A stretch of 64,000 nucleotides of DNA from Platynereis dumerilii (Eukaryota > Annelida > Polychaeta > Phyllodocida > Nereididae): positions 27,273,910 through 27,337,909 of the forward strand of contig JAPTHN010000004.1 in the NCBI GenBank assembly GCA_026936325.1, in the 5' to 3' direction. Below the pieces are notes generated by a model that worked only from the letters and a program-made list of their open reading frames with translations, had not been told where the DNA came from and searched no databases. Position numbers and translations under genes: made by a program. Every line of letters begins with the position of its first letter. Position 1 is the stretch's first letter. Shown here piece by piece: positions 46,851-58,449 of this stretch.

Positions 46851-47829
46851 AAATGCATATATATATTAAATGTAAACATAGATTGAGTAATTTTTGCAAT
46901 TATTTAGGCTCTAACACTATACACACAGTCTGCAATGCGAGTTTACGCTTGTATACTGTCGGAAAAGAGCTAAAAAAACAGTTTTTGTCCAATAACAGAA
47001 AAATTATTGCACTTAGGCCTATAGTTACTATGAAACACTGATATAAAAGTGAGGATTCCAGTAAATTTGAGCCTATTCACAAGTCTCTAAGACCAATAAT
47101 TCTCGAGATATGATTTTTTTTTGGTAATTTTCGTCATTATTTCTTCGCGTCAACCTTCAAAGGCTCCGTCCATATGGGTTTTCGGCTTATATTGACAAAC
47201 GGGGGCAACCGTGTTGCCTAACTAGGTCCAGGTCACACAAAAAACGCCACACAGAAACATTTTGGAATTATCACCCCCCCCTACTTACAAACATTCTATG
47301 CATGCATTGTCTAATAATTTACTCAACTTTGTCTATCCTTTTACATTGTTATGAAATGCTTGTTTCGTAGTGGCAAAATTTGTGATAAAATGTATAAAAA
47401 AATCAACAAAGCCTGTTACAATGAGATAATGAGACCAAATTTGCTAAAGTTATTTACCAGAATTATGTAACTAACACAACCTGGTATTGCAAACATTTTC
47501 TCAGGCCTTTAGCCAGAAATGTTAGCTGTTATAGGTTTATCACACCCTGTCAGTCTGGATGAAGTGGTACATACTTTCTGCAGAGACAATGACTGCATAT
47601 TTTTGCTTCTGAATAATGACTTTTATCTTAGATATTACCAAACAGGAAAAATGGACAGTTTTGATCACTTTTTGAAGGAGATTACATACTTAGAATAGGG
47701 TGTGATAAATAAAAAATCTAAAACTCAAATATCTCAAAAAATTCCCAACAGATTTTTTCGTTTGATACATCAAAATGTTCGTCTGACCTTCCTCTACATC
47801 ATTGCACTAATCGTTTTCTTGGTCAATTT

Positions 47830-50165
47830 TTTTAATCCCAAAGTTTGTTCAAGCTCGCTGTGTCAGGGAAGAAAATTCCGAGAGCCTATAAATTGGCTGG
47901 GACGGGTGGCCTGGGATGTCCTCACAGGAAGCAGGTATGCCATCCTTGGGGCATAGTGACCACAGGGAAGTCTGAGGAAAGAGGAATTTGGACAACCAAA
48001 CAGACCTAGCGGTGGTCCTGGCCAGAAGGGTCAAGGTCACACACCAGGAAAGTGCCACACTCAAGAAGAGGAGATGTCATGTACCACAACGAAACAGAGG
48101 TAACAAGGACTATCACAGAAGGCATCCAGGAGTGGCACAAGGGCCACCAGTCTTAGTCCCATGGTGGGCGAAGAGGCAACTGACCATTGAGAGCAGAAGG
48201 ACCACCCACAGAACAACCGTCAGAGAGACCAGCCCCAGAACGGAAGAGGCAGGGCATTCTGGAAGGATAGTCTGAGACCAACTCCAGTGCACCAAGGAGA
48301 CTCCAGGAGATCCCTGCTGCCAGTGAGGCCCCACCAGACAAAGGGCGCTGGCACACTTGCAGCAACAGTGGCCATGGACAAGCAGGGAAATGAAGAGCTC
48401 AAGAAGGAGAGGAGTGGATTAAGAGACAACAGGTCAAAAGAGGCCCCACCCAGGGCAAGTCTACAGCGTCAGAAGAAATCTCCCTACCCAGGCAAGGGAA
48501 AAACAGACAGGGCTTAAGTAAAGGAGACTTTCAGCAGCTGAGCATGCCAGCCATCAGGGCCTCGCAGGCCATCGGGGACGCTCTGTGAGACACGGAGACC
48601 AGCTGGTCATGCCGCCAGGAGGGCCAGCATCTAGGGGCACCATCTGACTCGGGCCATGGGAGAACCTTAGATGGACTAAGGAGAGGTATTGCATGATAGG
48701 TCACATATAGGGGAGGGGTGGGAGGATTTCGAGGCAAAGTCACAATGCAGAAGGGCCAAGTGAGGAACAAGCCAAACAAAGGCCACCAGGCCACCCTAAC
48801 TATCACCCAGGAGAGCAATGCCAGAGCGAATTCTAGGTCCAGGGCTCCACTTTCCAAGGGAAGGCTGCCCCGGAGCAGCTCAAGGGTGTGGGAGGCCGGA
48901 AAAAAGCACGAAGCTCAGGTCCAATGCTGGGGGAGAATGGGCTGAAGGGCAAGGGAGAGTACTTGCCCAGGCAGGAGTCCAGGCCAAGGTTGTGAGGGTC
49001 GGAGAACCTACCGGAGAACCTACCCAATGCAGTAAACAAACCCCAGAGGGACAGAAAAGTAAGATGTTGAGACAGGGAGACATCAGGGGGAGCCTTGACA
49101 ACCCACAACAAAAGCAATCGAGTCGGAAGACAATAGCCCAACACTCAATGGATATGAAAGATGACTGAGAAACCGTAGCTGGATGAAGAAGCAGCCAAGG
49201 AAGAGACAGCCAGACAACCAGGCAGCCAGCGAGGGGCCCTCACCCGATGCACCAGCGGCATGTAAAAGACCATGCACAGGGTAAAGCCACCACTGGCAAC
49301 CCAGTCATATGAGTCGTATGAGGAGACTAGGACAAGGACAAGACATGCCAGGGCGAGATTGGAAATTTGAGGACCAGCCAGGATGCTAGGACAGCCTCGA
49401 CTCAAGACAAGGAGGGATATGAGGGCAGCAAGAGAAGTTCACGGAAGAGGGCCAGCTTCACAGGAAGGAGACCAAAGTCCCCAGGGGCGATCACGTTGAG
49501 TCTAGGTTGGGAGCCCACCCAGATACGCAGAGCAGCCGCAACTCCAGGAGGAGCAAAAGGGCCAAACAGCCTGGCAAAGAAAGAAGATGAGCCTTGTCAG
49601 GAGAGAGGACCTGAAGTTGAGAATCCTTGCAGCTGCCGAAGCCCACCTCCAGAGGTGGCACCGGGGGCCCTTCGACACCCTGAGCAATGATGCCCAAGGC
49701 AAGAGCCAAGCAGAACAGTCAAAGCCGTGGTTTAATGGATGTCCCCAAAGCCACATTGGACCATGAGGGTGGGGGGACTCCCAGCCTGCTGAGGGATGGA
49801 GGATTCCAGCCAACCAGGAGGCAAAATTGGGTAATGAGTAGCGACAGAACAGTGGCAGGGGCAGCCCAGAGCAGATTCAAACAGAAGGGCCAAGGACAGG
49901 GAAAAACCCTGGATAGGGATCTCCCCTAACCTCCTCCAAGGTGAGTCAATGTCTTGGAAGGCAGACAGAGCCAAAGCAGCATGGGGCCCTGGCTAGCCAG
50001 GCAGGACCCAAGATGAAGAATGGTGATGACCACAAAGTAACCTGCAAGCCATAGGACCCGGAGTCTTGCAGAGACCGGTCCCAAGGCCAGAGTCCCCCGG
50101 AACCCAGCAAACAGGGCAGCAAGGAATCCACAGAAGGAAGGTTTCATGTAACAGGAAGCAGGTTG
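47830..50165. other. GC-rich, purine-rich block in right palindrome arm
   Basis: About 2.3 kb rich in CAGG, GGCC and AGGA words, clearly different in composition from the rest of the window. Many overlapping frames of 60-116 codons are open on both strands, but none shows a domain, a codon pattern or a counterpart in the left arm that would support a gene. Apart from the doubled unit GGAGAACCTACC near 49003 it has no simple repeat structure. Confidence 0.6.
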
Positions 50166-51204
50166 CGCTGGCACCAATTAGCACAATATTAAAGAATTAG
50201 AGCAAGTGCAATGTCTAGAATTACTCAAAAACCGACGCAAATGTCAAAATTCATTCAATCGGCAGAAGCAAGGGGCTGTCCAGCACACGTCCGTCACGTT
50301 GAACAGCCGAGAAGAAAGAGGAAGGTTAAATGCAAGGGACTGTGGGTATAAGGAGGTATGGCAATGGTGCCAAATTTTAAATCTTGGCTTTGAAAAAGTG
50401 TGAAAGCTTGTTCGAGAAAATATACGCACAGGTAAACGTTGTCACTCTCTTAGACGAGTGACAATAAAGCTGTTGGGCCATGAGTAAAGTTACAGATTAC
50501 CATTTTTGTAAAATTTTTTACATTTATGCACATAGGACTGAATAAATCACAAAATGGGGTTCATTAATCAACTTCCCAGACTGATTTACCCTGAAAAAGT
50601 GGTATCATATGCCAATAAATGACAAGTACTTCAGAAGTGGCGTCCAGGTGAGATTTAAAACTGTGCCGTCAGCGACGCTACTGAATCGCTTCCATTCAGT
50701 TATCTTGACCTAGAATTGCTTCTACTCATAGTAAACTATTCATTTTGGTGTCATTTTAACCGTGTTGCATAGATATATGCACAGCTAGTCTTTTCTTAGC
50801 AATCTGTGCTTCAGAATGCGTCTGAAGAGATTGGCTTTATTTATATTTTAAAAAACGTTGATTTTTTGGTGAAAAATTCACAATTTTTGCCTATTTATTC
50901 ACCTTTATATGTTTAGAATTGAACAAATCACAAAATAGACCTCTTTAATCAACTCTCCAGGTGGATTTACCCTGAAAAAATGGTATCATATGCCTATTTG
51001 TGACCAGTAGTTTAGAAGTTAGTGATTTTTCGTCAAAATGATGGCAATTTCGACGTTAATCCAAGATGGCCGCCGTACGGATGACATGGGACAATAATTG
51101 GCGATGGGAACATAAAAAAATATTTTCTACACATTATGAGGATTCCGAAAACCAAAGTTAAAAAAATATATCTTTCGGGTGCATGGGAACCCCCCCGTTC
51201 CTAC

Positions 51205-52692
51205 CCAACTAAATACACACACTTTCAACCTCCCCAAACCCTCCGATTTTTTTTTTCCATTCACAGCTTCATCCACTGCACCCAATCCTCCCAAAATAAA
51301 GATACAATTAAATTTGAACTTTCAACCCTCCGAACCCCGAAACTAAAGAAAATAAAACAGCACTTTTAACCCCCAATCCTGATCCCTTAACCAAGATTTC
51401 AATCCCTGGATTTGCATTATTATATATCCCATCTTGGGAATTATAACAAAAAGTAATTTGTCAAAATTATTTATTTTTACTGGCTAATAACCAAATTTCG
51501 AAATTCTGCTCACCGTATGCTAAGCACAAATTCAGTGTATAGGACAGTCCTTTACTCTCTGACTTTTAGTATGATACAAAAGAGACTTGTTCTGTAAACA
51601 GGTATTAGTTAGACGCTATGGGCTTAGTCTCTCTGTGCCTGCCGTCTCACTGTGCCCCGCTCTCCCCTACTGTGATCCGTAATTAGAGGCTCTTGCCGGT
51701 CTAATATTAAAGTTGTTTGTTGCCAAAGTACTGCATTATATATCTTGAGTCTTGAGTTGTATCTTTTCACATAGAAAATCTCTGCTTGCATATGAAAAAT
51801 AGTTTCTGACCAAGTCAGACCAACTATATATGTGGTTTATTTGCATTTATAACGCTTCTTTCTTTCCCTCTTAAAGGCATAGATGAGCAGGAAAATGAAT
51901 CTGAATATCGAGAAGAGACAGACTGGAAAATATTGTTGTAGTTGGAGATATATCAAGTTTCATGCTCCCTTTGAATAGTGTTTTTTTTTTACTTTGAGGC
52001 TAGTCACAAAAAGGTAAAAAGGAGAAAGGTTGTTATACTAATAGCTGGCCTTTAGTATAACACAAAACACTTCATTTTCTAAAAAACTGCAACATAGAAT
52101 TCCTAATTGAAAACTGACTCCCGACAAATTTATAGCCCTGCTCATCCCAGGCAAGAATAAGCTACCGCTGGCTGACAAATCTGTCCATTCAGGCTGTCAA
52201 CTTGATCTGCAAAAAGAGTGGACTGTTGCATTCATCATGAAAATGGCCCTTCATGTGTCATCATGCTGCTGATTTGTCATGATCATACCTAATACTTTCA
52301 ATGTTAATTTGATTTAAGGAGACTAATTCCGCTTGTTGGTGACAGGCAAAGAAAAAAATTGCACAATCCGTTTGGCTACACGTATGACAAGTCAAATGGC
52401 CTTATCTTGATCATAACCAATCAAATAGCCTCCATGTTACCCGTGCTGAAGAAAAAGAAGGTGGCACTTCATCACCTGGTCATGAGTCACAAAGTGCATT
52501 TTTTCACTGTGAACTGGTCCTCTCTGTTTGCAGATCTAGCGGATAGGCTGTAATGCATTTCCAACACAGCGCTGCATGTATGTTTCCAAGGTAAATAACA
52601 AAATTAATCATGCGATTTAAATGGATGGCCAATTTAGTACGGTTTAGCCCGCATTAGCAAACAAAGAAAACAGACATTTTCAAACAGAGAAG
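51205..52692. other. Remainder of copy B junction and unassigned DNA
   Basis: 51370-51422 resumes the match to copy A (18480-18530), which marks the right edge of the giant-palindrome insertion. 51430-52690 has no supported feature, apart from a GCCCCGCTCTCCCCTAC word at 51655 resembling GGGGAGA-type element ends. Confidence 0.4.
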
Positions 52693-52971
52693 ATGGAACA
52701 TTTCGCAATTAAACATCCATTTAGCAATGATAGATTGTGCAAAAAGTCCAGCGAAAGCTGCAGTCAGGAGCAACCAAGAGCAGCCGTACTGATCGACTTT
52801 GCAAATCTGTTAGAACTTCCATGTGATTTACGTAACACTGCAGTTTCCTTATATATGTTCTGTGCCAAACAAGGAATGGATATTGTTTTAATATGTAAAT
52901 GCCACAGCATAGAGCGAGCACCCAGAGAATGTATACCTGACGAATCCTTCGGAAAATCTTTGTTATCATAA
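52693..52971 (+). CDS. Unrecognised open frame, possible host exon
   Basis: An ATG in good context (GAAGATGG) opens a 92-codon frame. The middle (AVLIDFANLLELPCDLRNT and AVSLYMFCAKQGMDI) reads like a helical globular domain and lacks low-complexity bias. A possible donor (AT|GTAAAT) follows at about 52895. It lies in DNA outside the visible repeats. I do not recognise the family; a cyclin-like helical fold is a loose guess. It may equally be chance. Confidence 0.25.
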   Translation: MEHFAIKHPFSNDRLCKKSSESCSQEQPRAAVLIDFANLLELPCDLRNTAVSLYMFCAKQGMDIVLICKCHSIERAPRECIPDESFGKSLLS

Positions 52972-53127
52972 CTTTACGCCATGGGCGCCACGAGCGTCAT
53001 ATCCAGTCAGCGTGCAGTAGGCCTATATATTTCAGGTGTTTTCAGAGACATGCGGTCTTCATGGCCTATTGGTCTGCACTTCAAATGTTTACTTCAAATA
53101 TTTAGCGGCAGCTGAAGTGACTTAGAA

Positions 53128-53541
53128 GGAGCCGACCAAACAATAGTTCGGGTGGGAGGCATGGCTTTTACCCCTGTAACGATCTTTTCTTTCCATTCAC
53201 GAAGCGTTGACGAACAATTTTTTTTGCTGCAGACGCGTGACATGCTTTTTTTGCACAATTTTTGTGTGATTATGAGGGGCCGACAAGACAATAGTTGGAG
53301 TGGGGAGCTATGGACTTTACCCCGGTGACAAACTTTTTTTTTCGTTTGCGGCGCGTGGACGAACAATTTTTTTCCATGCGCACTAGCGACAAACTTTTTT
53401 AATCAGAATTTTAACATTACGGTACCCTAGCTACAGGTGGAAACAAACTTTCTTTTTTTTCCACGTGTTGAACAAACTTTTTTTCACCAAATGTCCATAG
53501 CCCCCCTCCCCCCCCCCTCAAAGATCATCTGGTCGGCCCCT
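53128..53541 (+). mobile_element. Poly-T-studded MITE (GGGGCCGAC ends), two overlapping copies
   Basis: 53275-53541 begins AGGGGCCGACAAGACAAT and ends GATCATCTGGTCGGCCCCT. Inside, five ACAAACTTTTTT-like blocks recur every 40-70 bp. A second left end at 53128 (AGGAGCCGACCAAACAAT) belongs to a truncated copy just upstream. Confidence 0.75.
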
Positions 53542-53954
53542 TACATATATTTCTGAGATAATTGTACACATCTTTTAGATAACCTGTTTAATAATATCTG
53601 AGATTATCCGAGAAAATTTTTACCAGAGGCAGAGGAGATTCATAGTTGTTCAAGGGCAGCTGGCCCCTTGTGACAACGGTTGTGACACAATGATTTTATT
53701 GAGTAAAAGGTCACACTGGAACTTTACTTCTCAGGATATGAATATTGAACTAGAGCCCTTCATAATTACAATTCCACACCCTTGAGTTCACTAGGTGAAT
53801 CAGAATGAGGCTCAAGGCAAGGGTTGCTATAGTGACGCTACACAGCCTCACACCAACTCTGAAGCTGGTATATATTCAGTCATAAAAAAAAACAGATGTC
53901 ATAAAAAAAAAAAAAATTAGGTAGTCATCAGTCTTATAAAAGATTTTCGTATAG
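53542..53954. other. Unassigned stretch
   Basis: A-runs at 53884-53920. No supported gene. Confidence 0.25.
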
Positions 53955-54160
53955 CTATTTCAGGAGCTATGGATTTTACCCCCGGACAAATTCCTTTTCG
54001 CAGGCGAAGCATCCACAAACAATACTTTTTTCATGCGATGATGCGATGATGCGAGTGAGTGACTTTAACATAATCCGTTACCCCAGCTACCGGTGGAAAT
54101 TAACTTTTTTTTTTGTGCTGAACAAATTTTTGTCATGATTATGCGATTGATACCAGAGGA
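53955..54160 (+). mobile_element. Partial copy of the poly-T-studded MITE
   Basis: GAGCTATGGATTTTACCCCC, ACAAACAATACTTTTTT, CCGTTACCCCAGCTACCGG and TGTGCTGAACAAATTTTTG match the interior of 53275-53541. Confidence 0.65.
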
Positions 54161-54176
54161 GTGTCATAGCTAGCTA

Positions 54177-54381
54177 CATAGGCATAGGGAGTGGGATGGC
54201 AGGGGGCGCAGTCGCTCCCCCAAAACATCAATTTGAGAAAAATTTGGGCAAAGGAGGCTAAATATTTGGGTAGATGATCAAATAAATATTGTTGAAAATC
54301 AGTGCTTTCCTAGCAGGTACATGGCATAAAATTTGGTTCGTAAAATTCGGGCAAATGTCGCTCACTCCCCAAATGCCTATG
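54177..54381. mobile_element. hAT-type MITE, CATAGGCGTA family, third copy
   Basis: It starts CATAGGCATAGGG and ends AAATGCCTATG. The interior TTTGGGCAAAGGAGGCTAAA and AAATTCGGGCAAATGTCGCTC match 13973-14205. Confidence 0.75.
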
Positions 54382-54460
54382 AACACAGGCCCAGGTCTGT
54401 GAACACAGGCCAAGGTCCACAGGAATTTGTCCAGAGGGTAAAATCCATAGCCCCAGAAAG

Positions 54461-54525
54461 AACTGGATTCGAACTCTGGACCAATCAATTGACAGCCTGA
54501 GACCCACTAGACCACCCCTCCCCGC
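54461..54525 (-). mobile_element. tRNA-derived SINE head
   Basis: Minus strand A box (TGGTCTAGTGGG) and B box (AGTTCGAATCC, one change from consensus) at tRNA spacing. No complete cloverleaf. Confidence 0.55.
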
Positions 54526-55886
54526 ACCAAAAAGTTGGGAAATTTAAAAAAAAATAAGAGGGAATTAATGTTTTGATCAGTAGTTCAGAAAATGAGAACT
54601 TCTTTGCAAAATAATTATTAGGGAAATCTCGGACAATCATTCTGCTGATGTAAGGCCAGACAAATAAGCAATAAATTGTTAACAAATATCTTAAGCAATG
54701 AAAAAAAAACTATGGAAATATATAAATAACGAAATCCCTGAACCAAATTTACCAAGAATTTTTTATCTTAAAGACAAGGTTTTGTTAACGTTTATGTCAA
54801 ATATGGAGAAATTTTGTTTAAATTCTGAAAACATTTGTGTATTTTTTAGATAGAGAAATTTAAGTGAGATGGTGTGCAATTTTATGAAAATTCAATCTTG
54901 AAACCGGAAATAAGTGAAATTCAACTGGATTATTATGCCATTGTCCAAAATATTTTCAATTACCCACAGGTAAGACCTGAATAGTCTTGTCTTTTTTTTT
55001 TATCACTTAACGATTGAGTATTGACAATTAAAAATTTATTTCAAACTTAGGCCTGTGAAATACGAAAGATGAATATATATCGGAAAAAGTTGTAGTGAAA
55101 TGCACCAATGCACCAAAAAAGTTTGTTCAGCAAAAGAAAAAAAAAGCTAGGAGTTAAAAAAAACTGATTATATAAAAAAAAATTACATGCATGTGTTATT
55201 GGGCCATTCTACCATGTGCAAAGGGAAAGGGTAAAGAAGATTGTTTGGTGCAATAGAAACAAAATAAGAAATACACAAATAACAGTAACAGTAAAATACT
55301 TTTAGGCCTATATTTGTAGTCACAGATAAGGGGTGCATTATAGTAGCATGACCTGATTATGCAATGTACTCATTATTATGTTTATGAAATAAAAGTAATT
55401 TGGTTAGCAGAAAACCGCATCATTCTAGCACATCAGGTTGCTGAGATCCATTAATTCTGTATTTGGTAATGAGCTTAGATCAGCACAGGTATTTTCTTTA
55501 ATCATAAGGTCATCAAGTTTAAGAAAGTCAGGTGATAATCCCAGTCACCTGCTACAAAGGGCTATGTCTGGGTTTTTTTGGAACAACAAAAAGCTGACAA
55601 GAGGTCAGTCACCTGTGAAGCAGTGGAGGGGGCCATGTGCCTTTGTCTTGGCCTGCATTGTGTTGGTGGGAGGAGTCATGAGGCAGGCCACAGCAATGCT
55701 CAGCTGTGATTGGCTGGTGTCAGCAGGCCAGTGCAGGGAGATTGAGGGGAATTCCCTGGAGGAGGGACAGTGAAGGAATGCTAATGAAGTGGTGTTTTAC
55801 TATTGGCCAAGGGTTTTGATTGATAGATCACTGAAATGAGGGAAATGAGATAGCTGGTTCTTGATACAGAGAGGATGCATGTGCAT
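54526..55886. other. Unassigned stretch with ATTGG boxes
   Basis: Mostly AT-rich. 55600-55830 is less AT-rich, with two ATTGGC words (about 55709 and 55803) that could be inverted CCAAT boxes, and a 111-codon plus frame (55438-55773) that I do not recognise. A promoter is possible but unsupported. Confidence 0.25.
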
Positions 55887-56414
55887 AAGGGGCCAACCAG
55901 ATCTTTGGAGGTGGAGGGCTATGGACTGTTGGTGAAAAGAAAAATATTGTTTCCCACATGACACTGAAAATAAAAGTTTGTTCAGCACATGGATATAAAA
56001 AAAAGTTTGTTTGCACGGTAATTGCACCTGTAGCTAGGGTACATACCGTAATGTTAAAATTCCGATAAAAAAGTTTATCGCGAGTGCGCATGCGAAAAAA
56101 TTGTTCGTCGTCGCGCCGCGAACGAAAAAAAAGTTTGTCCGTGGGGGTAAATTCCATTCTCCCAACTGTCGTCTGCACACATTTTTTTTTCATAAGTACT
56201 GGAAATCCTGCAATGTTGGCATAAATGCTTGAAAATTAAGTCAACAAACGAGGATTTTATTACTGGTGATATCAAGGACATGGTCTGATTTGCCCTAGCT
56301 TAAATAATCTCGTAATTATATATGTATTGAAAATTGTTTGGCCTATATATACCATCTTTTCATTAGCCTACTTCATAGGTACCCCCCCCCCCCAAGATTA
56401 TCTGGTCGCCCCCT
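55887..56414 (-). mobile_element. Poly-T-studded MITE, minus-strand copy plus a terminal fragment
   Basis: Read on the minus strand, 55887-56175 reproduces the full order of blocks in 53275-53541, ending GATCTGGTTGGCCCCT. About 56385-56414 is an extra right end in plus orientation (AAGATTATCTGGTCGCCCCC), so the outer ends form an inverted pair. Confidence 0.7.
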
Positions 56415-57599
56415 AATTATAAGTGACCTTTATGTTTGTGATTGTGCACTTTTTACTCAAATTGAAAATAGTTACATTTTATTGCAGTAGAATGAAAAGT
56501 GACGTTTTGTTGTCAGCTTGGTGCAAACTTGTTATGATGTTAGTAAAAACGTCTGGGTTTTGTTGATAGGTGCCTGGACAAATGTAGCAATTAGCGGGAG
56601 TCAATGGCATTGGATGACGTCAGCAAAACGAATGTTTGTCAGTGTTACTTTTTCGGTCAGAGCAATCTGACGGAAAAATGATTTTGTTTATTTACTCTGC
56701 ATTCACACTGGATGTACCTTGGTTTTCAATTTTGTTTTGCATTGAAGCTAAAAAAGGTTGGTGACATCTATTTTATATTGACATTGTAGGTATTGCTTTA
56801 GTTGCTGAGCAGTGAATTACTTTAGCAAACAGGCCCTGAAGTGCATTTGACAGGTGCTCAACTTGGAAGTATAATTCGTTGTTGTATAGGCCAAAATGTC
56901 AACAACTTGGAAGACTGATTGAGTCATTTGCCAGGCAGGTTGGTGAGCGTGGAATTCAACTGTGCTGTAAAAATTAGATGTTGTTAATCATGTTGATGGT
57001 AAACTGTAGGCTACACCAGAGACCTGTCCCTGGCTAGGCCTACACCTTGCTTGTTGGGAAGAGCTGGCAGCTCTGTGCGCGGCACAGACACTGTGGTGCA
57101 TGGCATCATTATCAAAATTTCAATGACCTGTTAGGCTCTGCAAGCAGGGTTAAGTGTTTGAATTAGCTATCCTGGCGAATTTAGGTGTTGTATTTTAGGG
57201 GCTGCTGCCCCCAAACCCCTGCCGAATTTCCATTATCTCAACCCATAACCTGCTGATAACTATATTTTGTGCAAAATTTATACAATTTTAGTTTGGCGAG
57301 TTGCGCCACGCCACAGTTGAGCCAGGAGCAGGTTGGCGTCATCACCGTGGTAACCCAAGCATTTTCGGCAGCTTATTTTTTAGGTCAGGTTGACATTTCA
57401 TACGATCGTAATTACTTTTCATCCTGGCCAAACAGCATAATGCTTTACATGACAAAATGATTCTGTTTTGAGATTGTCTTGTGAGGTCACGCCCCATCGA
57501 GATTATCGTAGGATTCAAATGACGCAACGCCAGCTAACGCCAGTGCGCTTGCCCAGATGTACAAAATTTTTGAGAGAGTCCCTTTTGACAAAAAGGTCA
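56415..57599. other. Unassigned stretch
   Basis: No supported gene. 57180-57230 has GGGGCTGCTGCCCCCAAACC, a short hairpin of the kind found in TE ends. Confidence 0.25.
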
Positions 57600-57614
57600 C
57601 GTGTCAGACATAGA

Positions 57615-57663
57615 CGCTCGCACTCGGCTCGGCTGCTTCGCAGCCGAGCGAGCGAGTGCTCGC
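57615..57663. repeat. CpG-rich hairpin
   Basis: CTCGGCTCGGCTGC, a TTC loop, then GCAGCCGAGCGAGCGAG. Unusually GC-rich for this window. A CTATAAGTA word follows at once. The surrounding 57500-57780 is also richer in CpG. Confidence 0.75.
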
Positions 57664-58447
57664 TATAAGTACGGATGTTGCTATAATTATATGACCACTG
57701 ATATAACAACGGCATTTTGCTCCAGGGGAGTGACAAGGGCGCCAGAAGGAAACAGGGGCGGCAGGGGCGGTCGAACGAAAAAGTGCAAATCATATTTGCG
57801 TTATGCAATTTAAATTGAGTTGAACCCATAAAAAAATGCAGAACCTTTTTTCGGCAGTGGGTTCTTTACATATAGCTTCAAGAACCTTTGCGTTACGAGT
57901 GTACGAAATGCCTCTTTGTCATCAAGTGTCGGGCCAAAGGCATTGCAAACATCATTCAAAGGTATTTTTCATCAAACAGTAAAGCAACTAGTTGCTCCTG
58001 ATCAATTTGATTTGTAAATAAGACCACTATGATCAGAAGGATGTTGTTTTAGCTAAATTTACATTATCATTTAATATACATCTTTTCTACAGACACAGGC
58101 CTGCGTTAATTCTATCATTTTTACACAAGCTTTTTAAGAATGCATTGCATCACAGTCTGTTGCCTTCAGGCAGAGCAAGAAACTGCAGATTAAATTTAGT
58201 AGACCTGCAACTCGGCACAATTTTTCAAGCAGCCAATTTAGCTAAGTAAATATTATTTAAAGCTGCAAAAGCGTACAATTGCCTGTTTCTGCATTTGACA
58301 GGATATAGTATACTGTATTAGAATTTTGCCGATGAAAAGGCTTTTTATTTGTGTACTCAAGCAAAACTAAAATCTCACATATATAAAATAACATGCAAGC
58401 ACCTGAAGCAGCCCATGTGCACTTTCCAATCACTGATAGAGTGGAAA
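57664..58447. other. Unassigned stretch
   Basis: No supported feature. Confidence 0.25.
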
Positions 58448-58449
58448 TA

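Larger units (their letters stand above)
40399..51204. mobile_element. Giant fold-back element (10.8-kb imperfect palindrome)
   Basis: The outer ends are GTAGGAACGGGGGG and its inverse. The outer arms (40399 to about 40990; about 50500-51204) are nearly identical inverted copies, sharing CACCCGAAAGATATA, GGCGGCCATCTTGGATTA and long further stretches, apart from a 140-bp insertion in the right arm. Further in, 42556-42900 pairs with 47500-47870 and 43940-44900 pairs with 46850-47470. Similarity falls toward the centre. A spacer of about 1.9 kb (44950-46850) contains a hAT MITE. No transposase is recognised and no clear target duplication is seen. Copy A lacks the whole structure. Confidence 0.85.

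Noticed and set aside
48717-49690. Many long frames on both strands in the GC-rich block
   Set aside because: Overlapping frames on both strands are expected when stop codons are rare by composition; no domain or conserved frame is seen.
55438-55773. 111-codon plus-strand frame
   Set aside because: No recognised family and no conserved partner; lies in a locally GC-richer patch that lowers stop frequency.
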